A stretch of DNA of 17,229 bases from DASSBG01 sp035703755 (GTDB lineage Bacteria > Pseudomonadota > Gammaproteobacteria > Xanthomonadales > Rhodanobacteraceae). Where the stretch lies: NCBI GenBank assembly GCA_035703755.1, contig DASSXP010000210.1, forward strand, positions 1-17,229, written 5' to 3'. Shown here piece after piece: positions 1 through 5,899 of this stretch (position 1 is the stretch's first letter; every line of letters starts with the position of its first letter). A model generated the notes under the pieces. It was not told the DNA's origin. It ran no database searches and was given only the letters and a program-made list of their open reading frames with translations. Position numbers and translations under genes: made by a program.

Positions 1-1157
1 GTTGCGTCGAGCGCGCTCTTGGCGGACACCACCGCCTGCTTGCGCGCGTCGACTTCGCTGATCCCCGCGATCACCGAACGGTAGGCGTTGCGGGTGTTGC
101 GCACGACCTGGCGACGATTCTGCTCCAGCACGTCTTGCGCGGCGTCGCGCTGGTAGATCGACTGACGCACCCGCGACTGGGTGGCGCCGCCGGCGAAAAT
201 CGGCACGCTGATGGCAAAGCCGACGGTGGTGCTGCTGCGGTCGTAACCCGCTGGCTGGTTGCCCAGCGCGCGCGAATAGTTGACCGAGCCACCCAAGGTT
301 GGCAGGTGCGCCGCACGGGCCGCGCTGATGTCGTGCTCGGAGGCTTCGACCTGATACTGCTGGGCCAAAATGTAGGGGTTGTCATGCAGCGCCTGATCGA
401 CCCAGGCTTTCTCATTGTCGGGTTGCGGCGGTTGCATCGGCAGCTCCTCGCGCAGCACGTCGAGGGTGCCGATCGGCTGGCCGGTAATCTGGGTCAGCGC
501 TTCGCGCGCGTCGGCCAGGGTGTTCTTGGCGTTGATCACGTCGGCGGTGGAGGCGTCGTGGTTGGCTTTGGCTTCGTTGACGTCGGTGATGGCGGACAGG
601 CCGACGTCAAAACGCTGCTGGGCCTGGTCGAGCTGGCGTGCCAGGGCCTTTTCCTGCGCATCGGCGAAGTCGAGGTTGTCGCGGGCGCCGAGCACGTCGA
701 AGTACGCCTGTGAGACGCGGATGATGAGATCCTGCTCGGCGGCCGTGAACTGCTCGTTCTGCGCTTCGGACGCGGCGCGACTGGCCTTGATGTTGGCGTA
801 GCGGCCAAAATCCAGCAGGGTCATGTTGAGCGAGCCGGACAGCGAGCGCGACCAGCGACTGCCGCTGTCGACCACTTGGCCGTCGTCGCCGATGAAACTG
901 CTGCTGCCGCCATTGCCCTGATTGCGGCGGAAATCGACACCGGCGGAGATCTGCGGCAGCAGTGCGGCGCGCGATTGCACGATGCCTTCCGCGACGGCAA
1001 GCCGCTGCGAGTTGGCTTGTGCCAGCGTGGGATCGGCTTGCCGTGCTTGCTGGTAAACGTGCAGCAGGTCCTCGGCTGCGGCGCTGCCGGTGACGGTGGC
1101 AAGGCCCAGTGCCAGCCCGAAGGGCAGCAGCTTGATGCGGAGGGAAGTGGCTTTCAT
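1..1157 (-). CDS. tolC: TolC-family outer membrane efflux protein (3' end missing)
   Basis: TolC-type outer membrane channel: forms the outer-membrane and periplasmic exit duct for RND/MFS/ABC efflux pumps and type I secretion. About 385 residues are visible from the start, and the reading frame is open to the left edge, so the C-terminal part (roughly 70-100 residues by comparison with the usual 450-490) is missing. Residues 1-28 look like a signal peptide (KATSLRIK, a hydrophobic core, then GSAAAED). Typical OEP features follow: YQQARQADPTLAQANS near residue 35, an alpha-helical region with FDVGLSAITDVNEAKA, then TGQPIGTLDVLREELP, and the second OEP repeat with LPTLGGSVNYSR and VPIFAGGATQSRVRQS. 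The start at 1157 is supported by AAGGA about 10 nt upstream. It lies 29 bp after the PCMT-like gene on the same strand, so the two are probably one operon. Family confidence is high; the pump partner is not in the window. Confidence 0.93.
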   Translation of the reverse strand, partial: MKATSLRIKLLPFGLALGLATVTGSAAAEDLLHVYQQARQADPTLAQANSQRLAVAEGIVQSRAALLPQISAGVDFRRNQGNGGSSSFIGDDGQVVDSGSRWSRSLSGSLNMTLLDFGRYANIKASRAASEAQNEQFTAAEQDLIIRVSQAYFDVLGARDNLDFADAQEKALARQLDQAQQRFDVGLSAITDVNEAKANHDASTADVINAKNTLADAREALTQITGQPIGTLDVLREELPMQPPQPDNEKAWVDQALHDNPYILAQQYQVEASEHDISAARAAHLPTLGGSVNYSRALGNQPAGYDRSSTTVGFAISVPIFAGGATQSRVRQSIYQRDAAQDVLEQNRRQVVRNTRNAYRSVIAGISEVDARKQAVVSAKSALDA

Positions 1158-1186
1158 GGGGCGGGTTTCCTTGAGGAATGGGGGCA

Positions 1187-1846
1187 TCACAGCGCGAACG
1201 TGGGCGCCGGCGATGCGTTGTGCAAGTAGGGGAGATCGGTTTCGAACAGAGTGCGGACGGCAAGTTCCCCGTCCGCTTGCGGCTGCCACAAACGCGCCTG
1301 GATCGACGGCGAATGGCCAGTGAAGGCGAACAGGCGGCCGCCGGGCTTCAGCCAGGCGCGCCAGCGCGGCGGCAACTCGGCCACCGCGCCGCTGGCGACC
1401 AGCACGTCGTACTGACGCGTGGGCTGCCATTCACGCACGGCATCGCCGACCACGGTTTCCACCGTGTCGGCAGCGCAGCTGGCCAGACGCTGTTGCGCGG
1501 ACGCGCTGAAGTCGGCGCGAAAGTCGACACTGGTGACCTGCGCCGCCAACTGGCCCAGACAGGCTGCGAGGAAGCCGGAGCCGGTGCCGATGTGCAGCAC
1601 GGCCTCATGGCCGGTGAGAGCCAGCGCCTGCAACAGCCGGCCTTCGACCACGGGTTTCAGCATGCACTCGCCGTGACCGAGCGGTATGGCCAGATCGGCG
1701 AATGCCAGCGCGCGCCAGGCGGGCGGCACGAACGCCTCGCGCGGCACCGCGCCGAGGGCGTCGAGCACGCGCGGGTCCAGCACGTCCCAGCCGCGCACTT
1801 GTTTGTCCACCATGTTGTGGCGGGCGAGTTCGGTATCCAGCGTCAT
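1187..1846 (-). CDS. PCMT-like SAM-dependent methyltransferase (protein-L-isoaspartate O-methyltransferase family)
   Basis: 219-residue soluble protein of the protein-L-isoaspartate O-methyltransferase family, whose classical members methyl-esterify damaged aspartyl residues to start their repair. The N-terminal signature is clear (NMVDKQVRGWDVLDPRV at residues 11-27, VPREAFVPP at 34-42), as is the Rossmann SAM-binding motif VLHIGTGSGF at 83-92 (usual form VLEIGTGSGY; the acidic residue is His here). The loop that is normally GQTISQP is GECMLKP at 59-65, so isoaspartyl substrate recognition is uncertain. An ATG at 1855 would give a protein three residues longer, but AGAGG lies directly against it and sits 9 nt from the ATG at 1846, so I chose 1846. 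It is upstream of and probably cotranscribed with tolC; such a tolC-linked PCMT-like gene is, from memory, common in Xanthomonadales. An envelope role is only inferred from context. Confidence 0.87.
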   Translation of the reverse strand: MTLDTELARHNMVDKQVRGWDVLDPRVLDALGAVPREAFVPPAWRALAFADLAIPLGHGECMLKPVVEGRLLQALALTGHEAVLHIGTGSGFLAACLGQLAAQVTSVDFRADFSASAQQRLASCAADTVETVVGDAVREWQPTRQYDVLVASGAVAELPPRWRAWLKPGGRLFAFTGHSPSIQARLWQPQADGELAVRTLFETDLPYLHNASPAPTFAL

Positions 1847-1880
1847 GATGAGCATCCTCTGCGCGGACGGAAACAACAGT

Positions 1881-1896
1881 CTTGCACTCCAGCGTG
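1881..1896. repeat. Short inverted repeat upstream of the PCMT-like gene
   Basis: TGCAC and GTGCA are separated by 6 bases, giving a 5-bp perfect dyad about 35 bp upstream of the chosen start at 1846. TTGTCA, a 5/6 match to a -35 box, is read on the minus strand directly upstream at 1902-1897, but no good -10 follows. It could be an operator half-site pair or chance. Confidence 0.25.
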
Positions 1897-1959
1897 CATG
1901 ACAACAATCGCGCGGGGTTTCACGTAGTGCCGAAAGTCACCGCGGCGGCTTGACGCTCG

Positions 1960-2289
1960 TCACGCGCTGCGGCGGGATGCGCCGTCCGCGGACACGGCGG
2001 ACAGTATCGGCAACTGCGGGCGCGCGGCGCGCGCGGCGCGTCCGAGGCTGGCTTCCAGCCGTTCGATGCGCGCCAGCAATGCGGGGTTGCCGTTGCGTTC
2101 GGCGGCATAGCTTTGCCAGGCCAGCCAGCGGACTAGCCGGCCGCGCTCGTTGGCATCCAGCGCGCGCAACGAGGCGCGGGCGCGGAACACGTTCAACGGT
2201 GAGCCGGGGACTTGTTCAAGCCAGCGGGCAAGCGCGCGCTGGCTGCGTTTGAACGCATTGCTGAGGGTGAGTTCGGGTGTGGTTTGCAT
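1960..2289 (-). CDS. Conserved-looking small hypothetical protein
   Basis: 109-residue protein that I do not recognise. It is soluble and mostly helical, with no signal peptide or membrane segment. The first 60 residues contain regularly spaced Arg/Leu/Trp (ARWLEQVPGSPLNVFRARAS, then RLVRWLAWQSYAAERNG), followed by a short Leu/Arg/Ala helix (LLARIERLEASLGRAARAAR) that could form a coiled coil, and a less structured tail. The ATG at 2289 is the first in frame after the divergent promoter region; a longer upstream extension of the frame runs antisense through the TetR gene and is rejected. No strong ribosome-binding site is visible before it. It is codirectional with the PCMT-like and tolC genes, about 113 bp upstream of the former, and divergent from the TetR gene. 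It may be part of the same transcription unit. Confidence 0.6.
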   Translation of the reverse strand: MQTTPELTLSNAFKRSQRALARWLEQVPGSPLNVFRARASLRALDANERGRLVRWLAWQSYAAERNGNPALLARIERLEASLGRAARAARPQLPILSAVSADGASRRSA

Positions 2290-2308
2290 GGAACGGCAGC
2301 CGTGGCTG

Positions 2309-2331
2309 GGACTGGATAATAATTGGACTGG
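2309..2331. repeat. GGACTGG direct repeat in the divergent promoter region
   Basis: GGACTGG occurs at 2309-2315 and again at 2325-2331, 16 bp apart, separated by an AT-rich block (ATAATAATT). The pair lies between the divergent hypothetical gene and the TetR gene and overlaps the putative -35 region of the latter. A regulator-binding role is inferred only. Confidence 0.3.
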
Positions 2332-2341
2332 CGCGTATAAT
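2313..2341 (+). promoter_or_regulatory. Sigma-70-like promoter of the TetR gene
   Basis: A perfect -10 hexamer TATAAT is at 2336-2341. With a 17-bp spacer the -35 would be TGGATA (4/6 match) at 2313-2318. The local AT-richness stands out in this GC-rich window. The predicted start of transcription, near 2348, would leave a leader of about 20-30 nt. Downstream, CGTT-GTT-AACG at 2347-2357 is a short dyad at the start site that could be the TetR self-operator. Confidence 0.5.
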
Positions 2342-2367
2342 AAACCCGTTGTTAACGCTTGTGAAGC

Positions 2368-3027
2368 ATGACTCTCGACATGTCCCAAACCATCCGTGCA
2401 CATGGACCCGGACGTCCCAAGGATCTGGAAAAGCGCGCCGCCGTGCTGGACGCGGCCAAGCGCCTGTTCGTGGAGCTCGGCTATGCGGGTACCAGCATGG
2501 ATGCGGTCGCCAGTGCCGCCGGGGTGTCCAAGTTGACCGTGTACAGCCACTTCGGCGACAAGGACAGCCTGTTCCGTGAAGCGGTGCGCCTGCGCTGCCA
2601 GGAAATGCTGCCCGAGCGGCTCTACCAGGCCCACGCAGCGGACGGCTTGCGCGAGGACTTGCTGGCCATCGCGCGGCGCCACGCCGAACTCATGTGTTGC
2701 CCGGAGACGATCGGCATGTGGCGGGCCATCAGCAGTGACTGCCAGAACGGCAGCCCGCGGCTGGGCCGCTTGCTGTGGGAGGAAGGCCCGCAGCGCACGC
2801 ACACGCTGTTCGAGCAGTTCCTGCGCCACTACGTCAGCACCGGTGAGCTGGAAATCCACGACGTTGCGCTGGCCACCAGCCAGTTTATGGCCTTGCTGAA
2901 GGGCGATCTGCATGCCCGCCGCATGCTGGGCCTGGTCGACAACGACTGCCCGGATTTCGCCCGCGCTATCGTCGCCAATGCGGAAGCGGCGGTGGATATG
3001 TTTCTGCGCGCCTACGCGCCGCGCTGA
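2368..3027 (+). CDS. TetR/AcrR-family transcriptional regulator
   Basis: One-component DNA-binding repressor of 219 residues. The N-terminal TetR helix-turn-helix is unmistakable: KRAAVLDAAKRLFVELGY, then TSMDAVASAAGVSKLTVYSH followed by FGDKDSLF, at about residues 22-70. The C-terminal half (residues 75-215) is an all-helical ligand and dimer domain with RHAELM and an FMALLKGDLHARRMLG segment, resembling AefR/TetR_C_33-like regulators. Two starts are possible: 2368 and 2380 (MSQTIRAHGPGRP); neither has an ideal ribosome-binding site, and GAAG lies 13 nt before the second. It is divergent from the hypothetical/PCMT-like/tolC cluster, so control of that efflux block is likely but inferred. It converges on the permease gene with only 13 bp between the stops. 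Confidence 0.92.
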   Translation: MTLDMSQTIRAHGPGRPKDLEKRAAVLDAAKRLFVELGYAGTSMDAVASAAGVSKLTVYSHFGDKDSLFREAVRLRCQEMLPERLYQAHAADGLREDLLAIARRHAELMCCPETIGMWRAISSDCQNGSPRLGRLLWEEGPQRTHTLFEQFLRHYVSTGELEIHDVALATSQFMALLKGDLHARRMLGLVDNDCPDFARAIVANAEAAVDMFLRAYAPR

Positions 3028-3040
3028 TCGCGCACGGCGC

Positions 3041-4888
3041 TCAACGGAACAGCAGGTTGATGCCCACCAGCTCGATCACCAAGATGATCAAGGTCAGCGG
3101 CAGGCCGGCGCGCAGGAAGTCGCGGCTGCGGTAGCCGCCGGGGCCGGCAACGATCAGCAACACCGGGCTGGCGCTCGGGATCAGGAAGGTGTTGGAGGCG
3201 GACATCGCCACCAGCATGGCGTACAGGCCGGGGTTGCCACCGGATGCGAGTGCGATGTTGATCGCCATCGGTACCATCATCACGGTGGCGCCGACGTTGG
3301 ACATCACCTGTGAGAACAGCAGCGTCAGAATGGCGATCGACGCCTGCAAGAACCACTGCGGCATGCCACCCAGGTGCAGCAAGACCTCCTGCGCCACCCA
3401 CGCCGCCGTTCCGGTGGCATCCATCGCCCAGCCGAGCGGGATCAGGCAGGCGGTGATGAACACGGTGCGCCAGTTGATGGCGACGTAGGCCTCGTCCATG
3501 TTCATGACGCCGGTCAGCAGCATGCCGACCGCGCCGATCATCAATGCCACCGACAGTTTCAGGTCGGTGAACAGGCCCAGGCTCAGTGCCAGCGCGAAGA
3601 AGCCGACCGCGAACCAGATCTTGCCCGGACGCTGCTCTTCGCGCGGGATGTCGGTGATGGCGACCAGGTCGCGCGATTCCAGTGTCTGCAACAAGTCGCG
3701 CCAGCTCGAATGCAGCACCAGCGTATCGCCGCCGCGCAGCGCGACCTGACGCACGTCCTCGCGGAACACCTGCTCGCCGCGGTGTACCGCCAACACCGAG
3801 ATGCCGTGGCGCTTGCGCAGGCGCAAGTCGCCAATGGTCTGCTTGAGGAAGCGCGAACTCGGCGGCACCACAGCTTCGGAAATGCCGGCGCGACTGGGGT
3901 TGAACAAGTCGCTCATCTGGCGCATGCGGGTCGACAGGCGGCACAGCTGGTTGGCGGCGAAGTCGGCCAGTGCCTCGCGCGGGCCGAGCACGCCGAGCAC
4001 GCTGCCGACCCAGATCATCTGGTCAGCCGGCGGCGCCATGCGCGCCTCATTGCCGGTCTTGAGCGCGAGGATCAGCGGTGCCTCGTGCAGTTGCTCCACC
4101 TCGCCGATGCTCATGCCGACCAGCGGGCTCTCCGCGGTGACGGTGAGCTCGGCGGTATCGCCGCGGATGCCGTACGTCTCGGCGAAATAACTTTCAGTGC
4201 GGCCCGGGGTGACGTTTTGCTTGTCCTCCGAAGCGGGCAGCAGGCGGCGGCCGAACCAGGCGAAGTACAGCACGCCGGCCAGCAGCAAGACGATGCCGAC
4301 CGGGGTGATGGCGAACAGGTCGAAGGTGTCGACCGTCTGCGCGCCGGGTGGCAGGTTGCGGTTGGCGCTGGCGATCAGGTCGTTGAGCAGAATCAGCGGC
4401 GAGTTCGAGATCAGGGTCATGTTGGTGCCGGCCAATATCATGAAACCCATCGGCAGCAACAGGCGTTTGAGCGGCACGCCGGTGCGTGCACTGACACGGC
4501 TCACCACCGGCACGAACAGGGCCGCCAGCGCTTGACTCTGGATCACCGACGACAGCGCGCCGACGGTGCTGTTGACGGCGATCGCCAGGCGCGACTCGAC
4601 GCCGCCGGCGATGCGCAGAATCAGGCTCGCGGTGCGCGCCAGCGCGCCGGTGCGGTCGAGACCGGCACCCATGATCATGATGGCGATCAGCGAGATCACG
4701 GCGTTGCCGGCGAAACCCTGGAACAGCTGCTCCACCGGCAGCAAGCCGGTCACGCCGATCACCACTACCAGCAACAGCGCGACGATGTCGGCGCGAATCC
4801 ACTCCAGCACCAACATCAGCACCGTGAACGCCAGCAGCACCAGCACCAGCGTCATCTCCGGGGTCAAGCTGAGGGTGACGGCGTTCAT
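3041..4888 (-). CDS. SLC13/DASS-type permease with two RCK_C (TrkA_C) domains
   Basis: 615-residue inner-membrane transporter of the SLC13/ArsB superfamily (anion, sulfate or dicarboxylate uptake, often Na+-coupled). The N-terminal membrane half (about residues 12-215) contains the motif region AGTNMTLISNSPLILLND at 153-170. The cytoplasmic insert has two RCK_C modules, about residues 230-312 (TAELTVTAESPLVGMSIGEV) and 330-412 (RFLKQTIGDLRLRKRHGISV). The C-terminal membrane half (about 424-612) carries the second motif region, SQVMSNVGATVMMVPMAIN at 526-544, and ASNTFLIPSASPVL. RCK_C domains in this family sense small ligands and gate transport. The substrate cannot be read from sequence. No clear ribosome-binding site precedes the ATG; an alternative in-frame ATG at residue 12 has GGAG directly against it. 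It follows trmB by 43 bp on the same strand, so cotranscription is likely. Confidence 0.92.
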   Translation of the reverse strand: MNAVTLSLTPEMTLVLVLLAFTVLMLVLEWIRADIVALLLVVVIGVTGLLPVEQLFQGFAGNAVISLIAIMIMGAGLDRTGALARTASLILRIAGGVESRLAIAVNSTVGALSSVIQSQALAALFVPVVSRVSARTGVPLKRLLLPMGFMILAGTNMTLISNSPLILLNDLIASANRNLPPGAQTVDTFDLFAITPVGIVLLLAGVLYFAWFGRRLLPASEDKQNVTPGRTESYFAETYGIRGDTAELTVTAESPLVGMSIGEVEQLHEAPLILALKTGNEARMAPPADQMIWVGSVLGVLGPREALADFAANQLCRLSTRMRQMSDLFNPSRAGISEAVVPPSSRFLKQTIGDLRLRKRHGISVLAVHRGEQVFREDVRQVALRGGDTLVLHSSWRDLLQTLESRDLVAITDIPREEQRPGKIWFAVGFFALALSLGLFTDLKLSVALMIGAVGMLLTGVMNMDEAYVAINWRTVFITACLIPLGWAMDATGTAAWVAQEVLLHLGGMPQWFLQASIAILTLLFSQVMSNVGATVMMVPMAINIALASGGNPGLYAMLVAMSASNTFLIPSASPVLLIVAGPGGYRSRDFLRAGLPLTLIILVIELVGINLLFR

Positions 4889-4931
4889 CGCTCAGGGCCG
4901 CACGCCTGGGGCCGGGTTGGTGTGGGCGCGC

Positions 4932-5633
4932 TCATGCGCGCACATACAACAGATCCGCGACGGCATGACCCAGGCGCAGGCCACGGCGCTCGAAATGGGT
5001 CTCGATGCGCCACGGCGGCCGCGATCCATCGCCGCTGGCGCGCCAACCGGGTGCGGCCTGCATCACTTCGCGCATGTGCTCGGCGTATTCGGCCCAGTCG
5101 GTGGCCATGTGCAGCAGGCCGCCGGGTGCCAGTCGCGTGGCGACTAGCTCGATGAACGCCGCTTGCACGATGCGGCGCTTGTGGTGGCGCTTCTTCGGCC
5201 ACGGGTCGGGGAACCACAGCCGCAGTTCGGCCAGACTGTGGGCGGGGATCTCGTGCTTGAGCACCTCCACCGCGTCGTGGCGATACAGCCGCACGTTGCC
5301 GGCATCGAGCGCGGCCAGGGCGTTCATCAGCCGGCCGACACCGGGGCGGTGCACTTCGATGCCGATGAAATCCCGCGCCGGGTCGTGCTCGGCGGCCCAG
5401 GCCAGCGCTTCGCCGTTGCCGAAACCGATTTCCAGTACCCGCGGCGCCGTGCGCCCAAACACGGCAGTGAAATCGCGCGGCTGGCCCGCGTAGTCGACGC
5501 CATAGCGCGCCCAGTGGGCATCGAAGGCGCGTTGCTGTGCGGGCGTGATGCGCCCCTCCCGCAACACGAAGCTGCGCACCGGGCGGTGCGGAGCCGCTTC
5601 CGTGTGGTCCCGTGTGATTCCCTTGGCCGTCAT
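4932..5633 (-). CDS. trmB: tRNA (guanine-N7-)-methyltransferase TrmB
   Basis: 233-residue cytoplasmic enzyme that transfers a methyl group from SAM to N7 of G46 in the tRNA variable loop. Diagnostic motifs are present: the SAM-binding EIGFGNGE at 68-75, the acidic GIEVHRPGVGRLM at 91-103, the catalytic and tRNA-binding LWFPDPWPKKRHHKRR at 139-154, TDW at 178-180, and the C-terminal THFERRG at 212-218. Length fits the family. The start at 5633 is preceded by GGGAG 6 nt away; the frame extends further upstream, but the extra residues are Pro/Ala-rich and not typical. In many related genomes thiG/thiS sit upstream of trmB; here none is visible and a 266-bp gap precedes it. The SLC13 permease follows by 43 bp. 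Confidence 0.96.
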   Translation of the reverse strand: MTAKGITRDHTEAAPHRPVRSFVLREGRITPAQQRAFDAHWARYGVDYAGQPRDFTAVFGRTAPRVLEIGFGNGEALAWAAEHDPARDFIGIEVHRPGVGRLMNALAALDAGNVRLYRHDAVEVLKHEIPAHSLAELRLWFPDPWPKKRHHKRRIVQAAFIELVATRLAPGGLLHMATDWAEYAEHMREVMQAAPGWRASGDGSRPPWRIETHFERRGLRLGHAVADLLYVRA

Positions 5634-5899
5634 TGCACGCTCCCGGTCAGTCGCCGCGGACGGCGCCGGGCTGGCCGTCGGGCAGGTGGCTGCGGGCGGG
5701 CGCGGCAACGATCATCGGGGCGGTGGCGGAGAAACGGCTGGACAAAGCGGCGATCATGCGGACGTTTCGAGGCGGGCGGACGGCGGTTATCGTAACGCAG
5801 ATGGCATGAATAAAGGGCTGCGGCGCCGTGCTGGCAGCGGGCGCCGGGGAGCGTGCCACTGTCACGCCACACGCGGCGGCGCGACAGTGGCACGGCCGA
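5634..5899. other. Non-coding gap between the FecR-like gene and trmB
   Basis: No convincing gene lies here; the short frames present have no domain signature and are Arg/Ala/Pro-rich shadows. A weak minus-strand promoter candidate for trmB reads TTTATT (5814-5809), a 17-bp spacer, then GATAAC (5791-5786). A 12-bp perfect hairpin at 5852-5894 lies on the FecR-like gene side. Confidence 0.5.
5852..5894 (-). terminator. Perfect 12-bp stem-loop just after the FecR/DUF6600 gene, no U-tract
   Basis: CGTGCCACTGTC at 5852-5863 pairs perfectly with GACAGTGGCACG at 5883-5894, leaving a 19-nt loop. It begins 5 bp downstream of the stop codon of the exported FecR-like protein (minus strand). No T-run follows in either direction, so it is not a canonical intrinsic terminator. 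It may block 3' exonucleases, end a Rho-dependent transcript, or be a protein-binding dyad. Confidence 0.55.

Noticed and set aside
2290..2913. Upstream extension of the minus-strand frame of the small hypothetical gene, about 208 extra residues
   Set aside because: It lies fully antisense to the clear TetR gene; the extra residues show no domain, and a good ATG exists at 2289.
3374..5155. 593-codon plus-strand frame
   Set aside because: Antisense to the SLC13 permease and trmB; composition is dominated by Gln, Ala, His, Arg and Asp as expected for a reverse-strand shadow in GC-rich DNA.
5630..5893. Minus-strand frames of 72 and 87 codons upstream of trmB
   Set aside because: Arg/Pro/Ala-rich, no ribosome-binding site or domain; one covers the 5852-5894 hairpin. 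Treated as non-coding.
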